From Chitinophaga sp. (GTDB lineage Bacteria; Bacteroidota; Bacteroidia; Chitinophagales; Chitinophagaceae), in assembly GCF_017745275.1 (NCBI RefSeq), contig NZ_JAGHZS010000007.1, forward strand, positions 767,216 to 831,215: a stretch of DNA of 64,000 nucleotides, in the 5' to 3' direction. The notes under the pieces are model-generated. The model was given only the letters and a program-made list of their open reading frames with translations. It ran no database searches and was not told the origin of the DNA. The translations under genes and the position numbers were made by a program. Positions within the stretch are counted from its first letter, which is position 1. Every line of letters starts with the position of its first letter. Shown piece by piece: positions 24,637-34,922 of this stretch.

Positions 24637-25551
24637 ATGATGGGAAAGTTCATTATCGAAACTAATAATTTAAGTTTTGGCTACGATAAAATGGTCCCCG
24701 TATTTGATAAGATCAACCTGCAGGTAGAGACTTCAGCTATTTATGGCTTTGTGGGACCTAATGGTGCCGGTAAAACTACGCTGATCAGGCTCTTGCTGGG
24801 ATTGCTGCCACATCAGACGGGGCAGATCACCTTATTCGGGAAGCATTTGGCCAATAACAGGATTGATATCCTGTCAAGGCTGGGTTGTTTAGTAGAACAG
24901 CCCTCTTTATATGAGAACCTGACTGGAAGGGATAATCTCCGTATTACCTGCATGATCAGAGGGCTTCCTAAACACAGCATCCATACGGTACTAAAAATGA
25001 CAGGTCTTACTGATGCCGCTGATAAGCGCGTTGACGCTTATTCTCTTGGAATGAAGCAGCGACTGGGCCTGGCAATGGCATTGCTTCCTGAACCTGCGCT
25101 GTTGGTGCTCGATGAACCGGTGAATGGCCTTGACCCTACCGGCATTATTGAGGTCAGGGAATTATTGATCCACCTAAACAAAGAATATGGAACAACCATA
25201 TTTCTTTCGAGTCACCTGCTATCTGAGCTTGAAAAGCTGGTTACCCATATCGGTGTGCTGCAAAAAGGAGCATTGGTATTCCAGGGTAGCACTGCGGAAC
25301 TGGAAACTATACAACAACAGCAATCATTTGTAATTGTTGATACCAGTAATAACCAGGCCTGTTTTTCATTGCTGAAAAATGATTCCTCCCTGATCTCCTT
25401 TAAAGGCGACCAGTTGATGGTACCGTACCGGGATAAAATGGAGATCGGTGATTTATGCAAAAAGATCGTACTGGCAGGTTTGAGTATATATGAGGTAAAG
25501 GTGGTGCAGCATGACCTGGAAGATATATTTATGAAATTAACAACTAACTAA
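24637..25551 (+). CDS. ABC transporter ATP-binding protein (BcrA-like)
   Basis: About 304 residues from the ATG pair at 24637/24640; the frame opens at 24601 but MGKFIIETNNLSFGY is the natural domain start. Walker A is GPNGAGKTTL, signature is YSLGMKQRLGLA, Walker B is LLVLDEPVNGLDP and the H-loop is LSSHLLSE. The C-terminal 80 residues are the extra domain of BcrA-type bacitracin/lantibiotic-resistance ATPases. It pairs with the permease that begins one base before its stop. Confidence 0.92.
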   Translation: MMGKFIIETNNLSFGYDKMVPVFDKINLQVETSAIYGFVGPNGAGKTTLIRLLLGLLPHQTGQITLFGKHLANNRIDILSRLGCLVEQPSLYENLTGRDNLRITCMIRGLPKHSIHTVLKMTGLTDAADKRVDAYSLGMKQRLGLAMALLPEPALLVLDEPVNGLDPTGIIEVRELLIHLNKEYGTTIFLSSHLLSELEKLVTHIGVLQKGALVFQGSTAELETIQQQQSFVIVDTSNNQACFSLLKNDSSLISFKGDQLMVPYRDKMEIGDLCKKIVLAGLSIYEVKVVQHDLEDIFMKLTTN

Positions 25552-26342
25552 TGACTAGATTCTGGCCTTCATTTTTAACAGAGATCATAAAGATCAAAAA
25601 CTCTTTTGCCAAATGGCTGATTTTAGTGGGCGCATTTTTAATGCCTGCATTTGTGGCTTTCGTTGCGTTGACTAAATGGAAGCACCTCGTAAATGAGGTC
25701 CATGATCACCCCTGGGCGCTTTTTTCAGAAATGACATGGAAAGGGATGGCTTTCTTTTACTCCGTTTTTTTTATTGTGCTGCTGATTTGTTTGTATTTTA
25801 ATATTGAATATAAAAATAACACCTGGAAGCAGGTATTTACTTTGCCCATCAGGAAAGGTCAGGTATATATAAACAAGCTCCTGGCGGTAGTCTTGTTCGT
25901 AGTTTGTTATTATATTTTGTTTGTTCCCTGCTGGATCCTACTTGGGTATCTACTTGGCGCCATCAGGCCTCAACTGCAACTTACTACGCATATGCCCGAT
26001 CTGGAATTGCTGTTGCAGCACTGCTTTCATTCCATTATATCTTCTCTGAGCATTATAGCCATTCATATCTGGCTAAGCATACGGTTTAAAAATATGATTA
26101 TTCCCATTGGGCTGGCTGTCTTTTGTTCTATCGTAATGGTCGCCCTTTTCCAGGGCAGTGCCATGGAAGTGAAATATTTCCCGTATGCTTATCATTATTT
26201 GTCCGTTACGAGGCCTTATTTCTTTCATGAATCAAAGTGGGGACTGTTGCCGGAACATGAATGGTACAGTCTTGGGTTCTTTTTTGTGTTTACCCTGTTG
26301 GGGTATTGGGATTTTACCAGGAAGTTTTCCGGGAATCAGTGA
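25551..26342 (+). CDS. ABC-2 type permease
   Basis: 263 residues with six hydrophobic segments and little else, as in ABC-2 permeases of the LanG/BcrB kind. The start codon overlaps the ATPase stop as TAATG, indicating translational coupling. The complex should sit in the inner membrane and export or remove a peptide antibiotic or lipid-linked compound. The divergent LytS/LytR pair is its likely regulator. Confidence 0.85.
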   Translation: MTRFWPSFLTEIIKIKNSFAKWLILVGAFLMPAFVAFVALTKWKHLVNEVHDHPWALFSEMTWKGMAFFYSVFFIVLLICLYFNIEYKNNTWKQVFTLPIRKGQVYINKLLAVVLFVVCYYILFVPCWILLGYLLGAIRPQLQLTTHMPDLELLLQHCFHSIISSLSIIAIHIWLSIRFKNMIIPIGLAVFCSIVMVALFQGSAMEVKYFPYAYHYLSVTRPYFFHESKWGLLPEHEWYSLGFFFVFTLLGYWDFTRKFSGNQ

Positions 26343-26499
26343 ACGCTCCACTTCAACCTGGCTGCAAGGCAGGATCTGCTTACAAACCATACGCTTCAAA
26401 AGACAAAAAAAGTGGCAATAAAATGTAAAAAAAATGCGAATTTCGTAATGATCCAATCACCGCATTAGCGGTCATCCTACAAACTTTTGAGCAAATAAT

Positions 26500-27372
26500 A
26501 TGCAGGAACAAAAAGGGAAAAATGAAGGTTTACCCCATGATGAGCTGGGAATAAAGGTTCGTTCAAACGACAATCCTTATCTTTCTCCTGATGGTCAAAA
26601 AAAACTGCCGGAGCCCCGCAGGTTATCTTCTTATTTTATTGTATTAATTGAAAGCGGTTCAATTACCTACAACATAGACCTGCAAGACTTTACCCTGACT
26701 GATGGGCACCTGCTTTTTGCAATGCCTAACCAGCTGTTTACGCCACCTGCCAAAACAGACGACCTGAAATATTTCAAGCTGCTGTTTGATGAAAATACAC
26801 TGGCCCTGCTGCCGCAACAATTCCCCTTCCTGGTCAACCCGCTAAACGCACAGACCATAGTGCTTGACGGCGCCGCCAAAGAAAGGGTGACAACCGTTTT
26901 TGGTATATTAAACCAAATACTTTATTCAGATCAACATGAGACCGATACTGAAATAATATTAGCTTACATTAACTCCTTACTCTCAGAATTAAACAGCGCC
27001 TATTTCAAAAACAAAGAAGCCGTTAATATTGTAAACAACAACCTTTCGAAGTTTGTCGAGTTCAAACTGGTGGTGGAAACGCATCTTACGGAACAGCCTT
27101 CCATCAACGCCATTGCGGAAAAATTAGCGTTATCAACCAATAGCTTATACCGGATTGTAAAAGAATACGCCGGCACATCACCTAAGGATTATTTTATTAA
27201 CCGCCTGATGGCAGAAGCCCAGAGGAAATTGCGTTATTCCCATATTTCTGTCAAAGAACTGGCCTATGAACTGGGCTTTAACGACCCGGATTACTTTTCA
27301 CGCCTCTTCAAAAAGAGCACCGGGAAAAGCGCCAGTGATTTTTCGCCCAGGCAGGATTTGTCGGGGAAATAA
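26500..27372 (+). CDS. AraC-family transcriptional regulator
   Basis: 290 residues. The N-terminal half is a cupin-like AraC sensor (SITYNIDLQDFTLTDGHLLFAMP). The C-terminal 100 residues hold two helix-turn-helices (INAIAEKLALSTNSLYRIVKEYAG and SVKELAYELGFNDPDYFSRLFKK). It is placed directly upstream of an SDR enzyme gene on the same strand, an arrangement often seen with AraC activators of SDR genes that respond to the enzyme substrate. Confidence 0.9.
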   Translation: MQEQKGKNEGLPHDELGIKVRSNDNPYLSPDGQKKLPEPRRLSSYFIVLIESGSITYNIDLQDFTLTDGHLLFAMPNQLFTPPAKTDDLKYFKLLFDENTLALLPQQFPFLVNPLNAQTIVLDGAAKERVTTVFGILNQILYSDQHETDTEIILAYINSLLSELNSAYFKNKEAVNIVNNNLSKFVEFKLVVETHLTEQPSINAIAEKLALSTNSLYRIVKEYAGTSPKDYFINRLMAEAQRKLRYSHISVKELAYELGFNDPDYFSRLFKKSTGKSASDFSPRQDLSGK

Positions 27373-27407
27373 AGGGATTTGTCCATTCCCGCTAGTTTTT
27401 GGCCCAC

Positions 27408-27415
27408 TACTTTTG
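27408..27415 (+). promoter_or_regulatory. -7 promoter element of the SDR gene
   Basis: TACTTTTG fits TAnnTTTG and ends 20 bases before the ATG at 27435. It lies inside the longer reading frame from 27399 and so decides the start of the SDR gene. The -33 TTG candidates are at poor spacing, consistent with activator dependence. Confidence 0.55.
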
Positions 27416-27434
27416 CTTCATAAAATTCACAAAA

Positions 27435-28172
27435 ATGAAATTTGCATTAGTAACAGGAGCCAACAAAAGCATTGGCTTTGAAGTGGCACAGCAACTCGCC
27501 CAAAAAGGAATATATGTTTACCTCGGCAGTCGTAATGTAGAAAACGGTGCAGAAGCCGTTGATAAATTAAAAGCCAAAGGATTTACCAACGTAGAAGCAA
27601 TTCAGCTTGACATTACCAATGACGAATCAGTCGCTAAAGCCCGTAAAGAAATAGGTAAAAAAACAAAAGTGCTGGACATACTTATTAATAACGCGGGTAT
27701 TTATGGCGGTTACCCACAAACAGCACTCGATGCAACTATTGACCAGTTTAAAGCAACATTTGATGCCAATGTGTACGGCGTGGTGCGGGTTACACAGGCA
27801 TTTATTGATTTATTGAAAAATTCACCGGCCCCCCGTATTGTCAATGTAAGTTCAAGCCAGGGTTCAATTACCCTGCACAGCGATCCAACCTATAAATACT
27901 ACGACTACAAAGGCGCCGTATACCTTTCTTCAAAGTCAGCCCTGAATATGTACACGGTTGTTTTGGCGTATGAACTAAAAAACACCCACTTCAAAGTAAA
28001 TGCTGTTTGCCCGGGATATACAAAAACAGACTTCAATGGACATCGTGGTCCCGGAACGGTGGAAGATGCCGGAAAGCGGATCGTAAAATATGCACTGATT
28101 GATAATGATGGTCCAACAGGGAAATTTTTTAGCGAAGAAAATAATCCTGGAACAGGAGAAATACCCTGGTAA
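27435..28172 (+). CDS. Short-chain dehydrogenase/reductase
   Basis: About 245 residues from the ATG at 27435. The classical SDR pattern is present: cofactor motif TGANKSIGFEVA, NNAGIYGG, catalytic Ser in VNVSSSQGS and YLSSK as YxxxK. Arginine after the first strand (GSRN) suggests preference for NADP(H). The insert before the catalytic Tyr is typical of plant carbonyl-reductase-like SDRs. The substrate is unknown. The AraC gene upstream is the likely regulator. Confidence 0.9.
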   Translation: MKFALVTGANKSIGFEVAQQLAQKGIYVYLGSRNVENGAEAVDKLKAKGFTNVEAIQLDITNDESVAKARKEIGKKTKVLDILINNAGIYGGYPQTALDATIDQFKATFDANVYGVVRVTQAFIDLLKNSPAPRIVNVSSSQGSITLHSDPTYKYYDYKGAVYLSSKSALNMYTVVLAYELKNTHFKVNAVCPGYTKTDFNGHRGPGTVEDAGKRIVKYALIDNDGPTGKFFSEENNPGTGEIPW

Positions 28173-28244
28173 AGAAACACGGAAACAATGAACCGCTGAC
28201 AGGATATTGGCGGACTAACATCACTACAATAAACTAAAGCTATA

Positions 28245-28267
28245 AATCCTGCGCTGGTCGCGGGATT
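28245..28267 (+). terminator. Intrinsic terminator
   Basis: AATCCTGCG (28245-28253) pairs with CGCGGGATT (28259-28267), with one G-U pair and a 5-base loop, followed by three more T residues. It ends the SDR transcript and isolates it from the polysaccharide locus. Confidence 0.7.
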
Positions 28268-28594
28268 TTTGGCGTCTCTCCCCTCCTAGGCTATATGAAT
28301 GCGCCTGTTGCTTTCTCTCTCAACACTCCTATTCAAACAGGTACTCTTTTGTCTTTTCTTCTCTGAAAAATGGTCAAAAAAGTGCAGGTAATATCTTCTA
28401 AAGTGTTGGTTTGTTCGCCTTATTTGAAAGAATTTTGTTTTATACAATCCATAAATACCAGCGTGAAGTTTTATAGAAAAGGCATTCAATATCAACCAAA
28501 ATAAATTTCAACGTTCCTTTAATTGCCGGATACTGGCCACTGGCAACTGAAGACGCCTATCACTACTTACATTAAATGCAAACAGTAAAGCATA
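28268..28594. other. Upstream region of the polysaccharide locus
   Basis: AT-rich region between the SDR terminator and the SusC start. It should contain the locus promoter, but I see only imperfect TTATTTG/AATTTTG-like motifs and no clear operator. No regulator gene (hybrid two-component, SusR or ECF sigma/anti-sigma) adjoins it. Confidence 0.3.
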
Positions 28595-31500
28595 ATGAAA
28601 AACTCGACGTTATCACTAACGCGCCGCCACTTCTTTGTCCTCTTTAAAAAAAGTCCACGTTACAAGCAGTTATTCTTTTTGCTGCTGGTATTACTGCAAT
28701 GCTTGCGGCTATCCGCACAGCAGCGCAGTATCATCACCGGAACAGTGGCTTCATCAGACGACAATTCCTTTATCCCGGGAGTCACTGTCCAGGTAATGGG
28801 TACTTCGCGCGGTACCACCACCAATGAACAGGGAAAATACTTTATTGAGGCGCAAGCCGGCGACTCCCTTATCTTCCGCTACATTGGCTACATAGAGAAG
28901 CATGTAAAAGTAGGACTCCAAACTACTTTAAACATCAGCTTACAGTCTGTATCCAGTCAACTGAAAGATGTGGTGGTAGTGGCATTCGGCACCAAAAAAC
29001 GCAGTGATGTAGTTGGCTCTGTCACTACTATCCGGCCAGCCGATCTGAAAGTACCGTCCAGTAACCTGACCACCGCACTGGCCGGCAAAGCCGCCGGTGT
29101 AATCGCTTTCCAACGAAGCGGGGAACCCGGCCAGGACAATGCACAATTCTTTATCCGCGGGGTCACTACTTTCGGGTATAAGAAAGATCCGTTGATATTG
29201 ATTGATGGCATCGAGCTCACCACTACCGACCTTGCCCGTCTGCAGGTTGATGATATCGCCAGCTTTTCTATATTGAAAGATGCCAGCGCCACCGCATTAT
29301 ATGGCTCCCGCGCCGCCAACGGCGTGATCCTGGTCACCACCAAGGGAGGCATGATCGGGAAAGCCCACCTGGCTTTCCGCATAGAAAACTCCCTTTCTGC
29401 CCCCACCCGGAATATTGAACTCGCTGATCCCGTCACCTATATGAAACTGGGCAATGAAGCAGTGCTTACCCGGGATCCCCTGGGCATTCTCCCCTACTCT
29501 GAAGAGAAAATTGAGAATACCGCCGCAGGTACTAACGCGATCGCCTATCCGGCGAACGACTGGAGAAAAATCATGTTTAAAGACTATACCTCCAACCAAC
29601 GCGCCAACCTGAGTGTAAGCGGCGGCGGTGGTGTGGCCAGGTACTATGTATCCGGCGCCTATAACCGCGATAATGGCCTTATGAAAGTAGACCATCGTAA
29701 CAACTTCAATAACAATATCCGACTCAATAGCTACAGCCTCCGGTCCAATGTGGATGTAAACCTCACCCGTACAACGGAAATGACAGTACGTCTCAGCGGC
29801 AACTTCGACGATTATACTGGCCCGCTCGATGGCGGCACCTCCATGTTCCAAAAAGTAATGCGCTCCAACCCCGTGTTGTTCCCGGCATTTTACCCCGTGG
29901 ATGATGCGCACCGATATGTAAAGCATATTATGTTCGGTAACTACGACCAGGGCCAGTATATTAATCCTTATGCCGACATGGTGAAAGGCTATAAGAATTA
30001 CTCCCGCTCCCTGATGCTGGCACAACTGGAGCTGAAACAAAACCTGAAAGCTATCACACCAGGGTTGACGGCCAGCGCTATGATGAATACCAACCGGACC
30101 TCTTACTTTGAAGTAAGCCGCTACTACAACCCATTCTGGTATAAACTGGATGCCTACGACAAATTATCAAACAGCATTTTTACTACTAATATCAATCCCA
30201 ATGATGGCACGGAGTACCTTGGCTATAACGAAGGTGGTAAAACTATCAGCACCGCTTTCTACCTGGAGTCACGCCTGAATTACGACCGCAGCTTCGATAA
30301 AAGTGGCGTAAGCGCCATGTTGGTATTCATGGCGCAAAGTCGCCTGAACGCCAATGCCGGCGACCTGCAGCAGTCGCTCCCCTTCCGCAACCTGGGCTTA
30401 TCCGGCAGGCTTACCTACGATTACGATAAGCGTTACTATGCAGAGTTTAACTTTGGATATAACGGGTCTGAGCGGTTCGACAGGCACCATCGCTTCGGCT
30501 TCTTCCCCTCTTTCGGGCTGGCATGGACCGTTTCCAACGAATCATTCATGAAGCCTGTCAATAACGTGATCACGAATATGCGGTTACGGGCAACCTACGG
30601 CATCATTGGAAATGACGCCATCGGTTCACCACAGGACAGGTTCTTCTACCTTTCAAATGTAAATATGAACGATGGCTACAAAGGCGCTGTCTTCGGGCGT
30701 GATCCCGGCACCCTTTACAGCCTTAACGGCATTTCTATCTCCCGGTATGCTAACCCGGATATCACCTGGGAAACCGCTAAACAACAAAACATCGCCCTGG
30801 ATCTGGGGCTGTTCAACAAATTGAATTTTACAGCAGAATACTATTCTCAATACCGCGATCATATCCTGATGACCCGGAAATCTATTCCTGAATCAGCAGG
30901 GTTTGCGGCTCCGGTGATGGCGAATGTAGGCGTAGCTACTGCGGGTGGCGTGGATTTGTCGCTCGACTACAAAGAATTTTTCCGGAATGATTTCTGGGCT
31001 TCTGTGATGGGTAATTTTACCTACGCCACCAGCAAATACAAAAATTATGAAGAGCCCAAATATGCTGAAGCGTATCGGTATCGCGCCGGACAGGCCATCA
31101 ACCAGGTTTTCGGCTACATCGCGGAGAAATTATTTGTAGACGATGCGGAAGCCCTCAACTCCCCCAAACAAAACTTTGGTCAATACGGCGGTGGTGATAT
31201 CAAATACCTGGATGTAAACCGCGATGGACAGATCACAGAAGCTGATATGGTACCCATTGGTCATCCTACAGTACCTCAGATCGTATACGGGTTCGGGTTC
31301 TCCCTGGGCTATAAAAACCTGGATTTCTCTACATTTTTCCAGGGATTAGCCAATGAATCTTTCTGGATAGATCCTGCTGCCACCTCCCCTTTTGCCCAGC
31401 AAAACCAGTTGCTGAAAGCATATGCAGATAGTCACTGGTCGGAGGAACACCAGGATGTGCATGCACTCTGGCCAAGATTGAGTCCTGATGTCAATTGGAA

Positions 31501-31753
31501 CAATGCACAGCCCAGCACCTGGTTCATGCGTGATGGCACCTTCCTGCGCCTGAAACAAATTGAACTGGGATATACCTTACCGAAGCGCTGGCAGAAAAAG
31601 ATGCATACCTCGCTATGCCGCATTTATCTCAACGCCACCAACCTGCTCAACTTCAGCCGGTTCACGCTGTGGGATGTGGAAATGGGCGGAAACGGCCTTG
31701 GATACCCGGTACAACGCGTAGTGAACATAGGACTGAATATCAACTTTAATTAA
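28595..31753 (+). CDS. SusC/RagA-type TonB-dependent outer-membrane receptor
   Basis: 1052 residues. After a long basic N-terminus a signal peptide (LFFLLLVLLQCLRLSAQ) leads into a carboxypeptidase-regulatory-like domain (IITGTVASSDDNSFIPGVTV). Then come the TonB-box region (LKDVVVVAFGTKK), the plug (ALAGKAAGVIAF, FIRGVTTFG, ILKDASATALYGSRAANGVI) and the barrel, ending in NIGLNINFN. It imports oligosaccharides together with the SusD protein encoded next. The N-terminal extension before the signal peptide is about 25 residues, a little longer than usual. This is the first gene of a locus running to 40643. Confidence 0.95.
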   Translation: MKNSTLSLTRRHFFVLFKKSPRYKQLFFLLLVLLQCLRLSAQQRSIITGTVASSDDNSFIPGVTVQVMGTSRGTTTNEQGKYFIEAQAGDSLIFRYIGYIEKHVKVGLQTTLNISLQSVSSQLKDVVVVAFGTKKRSDVVGSVTTIRPADLKVPSSNLTTALAGKAAGVIAFQRSGEPGQDNAQFFIRGVTTFGYKKDPLILIDGIELTTTDLARLQVDDIASFSILKDASATALYGSRAANGVILVTTKGGMIGKAHLAFRIENSLSAPTRNIELADPVTYMKLGNEAVLTRDPLGILPYSEEKIENTAAGTNAIAYPANDWRKIMFKDYTSNQRANLSVSGGGGVARYYVSGAYNRDNGLMKVDHRNNFNNNIRLNSYSLRSNVDVNLTRTTEMTVRLSGNFDDYTGPLDGGTSMFQKVMRSNPVLFPAFYPVDDAHRYVKHIMFGNYDQGQYINPYADMVKGYKNYSRSLMLAQLELKQNLKAITPGLTASAMMNTNRTSYFEVSRYYNPFWYKLDAYDKLSNSIFTTNINPNDGTEYLGYNEGGKTISTAFYLESRLNYDRSFDKSGVSAMLVFMAQSRLNANAGDLQQSLPFRNLGLSGRLTYDYDKRYYAEFNFGYNGSERFDRHHRFGFFPSFGLAWTVSNESFMKPVNNVITNMRLRATYGIIGNDAIGSPQDRFFYLSNVNMNDGYKGAVFGRDPGTLYSLNGISISRYANPDITWETAKQQNIALDLGLFNKLNFTAEYYSQYRDHILMTRKSIPESAGFAAPVMANVGVATAGGVDLSLDYKEFFRNDFWASVMGNFTYATSKYKNYEEPKYAEAYRYRAGQAINQVFGYIAEKLFVDDAEALNSPKQNFGQYGGGDIKYLDVNRDGQITEADMVPIGHPTVPQIVYGFGFSLGYKNLDFSTFFQGLANESFWIDPAATSPFAQQNQLLKAYADSHWSEEHQDVHALWPRLSPDVNWNNAQPSTWFMRDGTFLRLKQIELGYTLPKRWQKKMHTSLCRIYLNATNLLNFSRFTLWDVEMGGNGLGYPVQRVVNIGLNINFN

Positions 31754-31796
31754 TCGCCGGCCTGCCACCGGATAAACTGATAAAATAAATTTTACC

Positions 31797-33683
31797 ATGA
31801 AAGATAGTGGAATTAAAAGGGCTTGCTTATGGCTGATCTTATGCCTGTGCTGCTCCTGCTCTAAATTCCTGGACGTGGTACCCGATAATGTGGCCACCCT
31901 GGACAATGCTTTTACTTCCCGCATTCAGGCCAAGAAGTACCTGTTTACCTGCTATTCGTATCTCCCCAGGAATGGTGACTTCGACAACGACCCTGCCATG
32001 GTGGGTGGCGATGAATTGTGGAGGTTTGCTACAGAGGGCGGATATTTTAGTATCGCACAGGGATATCAGAATGTAGTATCGCCCATTGGGGACCGTTGGG
32101 CCTATTATTTCAGGGCGCTGCGTGATTGTAATATCTTCCTGGAAAATGTTGGCCGGGTGCCTGACCTGAGGGAACCGGAAAAACGCAGGTGGATTGCCGA
32201 AGCACAATTCCTGAAAGCATACTATAACTTCTGTCTCGTAACAATGTATGGCCCCATCCCACTTTTAAAAACCAATGTGCCGGTAAATGCAGAAGGTCAC
32301 GAAATAAACAAGGGACGTGCACCCGTGGATTCCTGCTTCGCTTACATGGTGTCATTACTCGATGCAGCGATCGGTGATCTGCCACCTACCATCATTGACC
32401 CTGCCAATGAACTGGGACGTGTAACGCAGCCTATTGCCCTGGCCATAAAAGCAAAAGTATTAGTGTATGCTGCCAGCCCCCTGTTCAACGGTAATGCTGA
32501 TGAAGGCGGCATCAAAGGCCAGGAAGGGGTACAACTTTTCAACACCGTTTTCTCAAAAACAAAATGGGACTCCGCCGCGGCTGCCTGTAAACGCGCCATA
32601 GATGCCTGTCACCAGGCTGGCATGCACCTTTATAAATACCACCCTGATTTCCAACAGTACCAGCTTACTGATACCATCACCACACAACTAAGTATCAGGA
32701 ATGCTTTCTGTGAAAGATGGAATAGCGGCATTATCTGGGCCAATACACTCACCAATTCTTCCAATCTCCAGTGGCTGATCTCCACTCCCTGGGATCCCGG
32801 CAATGCCGACATCACCTGGATCCGCGGATGGCTATCACCTCCACTGCATATCGCCGAAATGTTTTATAGCAACCATGGCGTCCCTATTTCGGAAGATAAA
32901 ACTTACGACTACAACCATCGCTATACATTGAAGACGGCTGGCGACAGCGACGCCCTCTATATACGAAAAGACTATACCTCGGCTTACCTGAACTTCAACA
33001 GGGAACCGCGGTTCTATGCCGACCTGGGATTTGATGGCGGCATCATGTATGGCCAGGGAAGATATGACGACAGCAGACCTGGCGATCTCTTTTACCTGCG
33101 GGCTAAACACCATGAACAAAATGGCGGCGGTAAGCCCAACTTTGGTACGGTGACCGGCTACTACCTGAAAAAACCCATTCACTTCCAGAACGTCATCGGC
33201 ACCGGGAACGATTATTCCGTTACCTATTATCCCTGGCCTATTATGCGGCTGTCTGCTTTATACCTGATGTATGCTGAAGCGTTGAACGAAGCCAACGGAC
33301 CAGCAGCCGAAGCACTGCAATACCTGGATATGGTGAGAGACGCAGCAGGACTAAAATCAGTAGCCTCCTCCTGGAGCACTTACTCTAATAACCCCGCAAA
33401 ACATACCACCCAGCGGGGTTTGAGAGACATCATCCACCAGGAAACACTCATAGAACTGGCGTTCGAAGGCCAGCGTTTCTGGGATCTGCGTCGCTGGAAA
33501 GAAGCGCAAACAGTACTGAACCGGCCCATTAAAGGCTGGGATGTTAGCCAGGAGCTGGCAGCCACTTATTACAGGCCCAAAAATATTTTCAGTCAGCAGT
33601 TCGGACTAAAGAATTATTTCTGGCCTATCAGCGAAAATTCTCTTTCCATCGACAGAAGTTTAGTGCAAAACATCGGTTGGTAA
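31797..33683 (+). CDS. SusD/RagB-type surface glycan-binding lipoprotein
   Basis: 628 residues. A lipoprotein signal (LILCLCCSCSKFLDVVP) is followed by the tetratricopeptide-like helical core of SusD (IAEAQFLKAYYNFCLV, PIALAIKAKVLVYAASPLFNG). The typical C-terminal EGQRFWDLRRWKEAQ is present. It caps the SusC barrel and binds the incoming glycan. The gene follows SusC by 43 bases, as expected for a pair. Confidence 0.95.
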   Translation: MKDSGIKRACLWLILCLCCSCSKFLDVVPDNVATLDNAFTSRIQAKKYLFTCYSYLPRNGDFDNDPAMVGGDELWRFATEGGYFSIAQGYQNVVSPIGDRWAYYFRALRDCNIFLENVGRVPDLREPEKRRWIAEAQFLKAYYNFCLVTMYGPIPLLKTNVPVNAEGHEINKGRAPVDSCFAYMVSLLDAAIGDLPPTIIDPANELGRVTQPIALAIKAKVLVYAASPLFNGNADEGGIKGQEGVQLFNTVFSKTKWDSAAAACKRAIDACHQAGMHLYKYHPDFQQYQLTDTITTQLSIRNAFCERWNSGIIWANTLTNSSNLQWLISTPWDPGNADITWIRGWLSPPLHIAEMFYSNHGVPISEDKTYDYNHRYTLKTAGDSDALYIRKDYTSAYLNFNREPRFYADLGFDGGIMYGQGRYDDSRPGDLFYLRAKHHEQNGGGKPNFGTVTGYYLKKPIHFQNVIGTGNDYSVTYYPWPIMRLSALYLMYAEALNEANGPAAEALQYLDMVRDAAGLKSVASSWSTYSNNPAKHTTQRGLRDIIHQETLIELAFEGQRFWDLRRWKEAQTVLNRPIKGWDVSQELAATYYRPKNIFSQQFGLKNYFWPISENSLSIDRSLVQNIGW

Positions 33684-33707
33684 ATCCATTGCTTCAAAAT
33701 CATTTGT

Positions 33708-34898
33708 ATGAAATCATTGCAACATATCGTCCTCGTCTTCATTTTCCTGCTCTGGTGCCTCTCCTGTAAAAAAGACGGCCGGATCGAATACTCAGATCCC
33801 AATGCACCGGCGCCGGCGCAGATAAACGATGTACGGGTAACTGCCGTGCCAGGTGGCGCGGTAATTACTTACAAGCTGCCAACAGATCCACACCTGTCTT
33901 ATGTAAAAGCAGTATATGAAACAAGGCCGGGCAACATACGGGAAACCAAAGCCTCCTATTTTACAGATACCCTCCATCTGGCAGGCTTTGGCGATACCCT
34001 CACACATAAAGTGCAGCTCATCAGCGTTGGCAGGAATGAAAAAGCATCCGCACCGGTAGAGATATCTGTAAAACCCTTGCGGGCTCCGGTACTCACCACC
34101 TTTGCCTCGCTGCAAATGGCGGCTACTTTCGGCGGCATACAGATCTCTTTCCAGAATGAAGCGAAAGATAACCTCGCCATTACCGTGATGCTCGACTCCA
34201 CCGGGCAAAATACCTGGACCACCATCAACACCTTCTATACTGCCGCTCCTTCCGGTAATTTCTCCGTCAGGGGATTCGATACCACCGCCAGAAGATTCGC
34301 CGTATTTGTAAGAGACCGGTGGAATAATAAATCAGATACGCTGATCAAACCACTGAAACCCATATACGAAGTGTCTATTCCGAAAAATACCTGGAATTTA
34401 CTGAAGCTGCCTACCGATACCTGGCAACCCTACTTCAACCTGACCATCGATCACCTGTGGGATAACAGGATAGACTGGTACGACAACGTATTTGCCTCTA
34501 CCAATGCTTCTACCATACCACAGTGGTTTACCATTGATATCGGGAAAAAAGTGATACTCAGCCGGATCATTGAACACCAGTTCAGGTATGATCATCTTTA
34601 TGCCGCCGGCGCGGTGAAGCGGTTTGAACTATGGGGCACCAATAATCCCAGCCCCGACGGTAGCTGGACAAACTGGGAACTGCTGGGCACCTTTAATTCG
34701 TTTAAGCCCTCCGGCTTACCGATGGGCAACAACTCAGCGGAAGACATGAATTACGCCTGGTTTCATGGAGAAGATTTCACCTTCGATCATTTGCTTCCGG
34801 CAGTACGGTATATCCGTTTCAAAACACTCGAAGCATATGATTCGCCAACGGCTATTGTTATCGCGGAAATTGATCTATGGGGACAAATCGTACCCTGA
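33708..34898 (+). CDS. Surface lipoprotein, DUF4959/DUF5126/DUF5000 type
   Basis: 396 residues. Lipoprotein signal ending LLWCLSCKKD. The N-terminal fibronectin-like domains (YSDPNAPAPAQINDV, GGAVITYKLPTD) and the C-terminal discoidin-like part (WFTIDIGKKVILSRI, RYIRFKTLEAYDSP) match the three-domain DUF4959-DUF5126-DUF5000 proteins that accompany SusCD pairs. The likely role is an extra surface glycan-binding protein. It lies 24 bases after SusD. Confidence 0.85.
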   Translation: MKSLQHIVLVFIFLLWCLSCKKDGRIEYSDPNAPAPAQINDVRVTAVPGGAVITYKLPTDPHLSYVKAVYETRPGNIRETKASYFTDTLHLAGFGDTLTHKVQLISVGRNEKASAPVEISVKPLRAPVLTTFASLQMAATFGGIQISFQNEAKDNLAITVMLDSTGQNTWTTINTFYTAAPSGNFSVRGFDTTARRFAVFVRDRWNNKSDTLIKPLKPIYEVSIPKNTWNLLKLPTDTWQPYFNLTIDHLWDNRIDWYDNVFASTNASTIPQWFTIDIGKKVILSRIIEHQFRYDHLYAAGAVKRFELWGTNNPSPDGSWTNWELLGTFNSFKPSGLPMGNNSAEDMNYAWFHGEDFTFDHLLPAVRYIRFKTLEAYDSPTAIVIAEIDLWGQIVP

Positions 34899-34922
34899 TT
34901 CCGAAAATTTAAAACCATCAAA

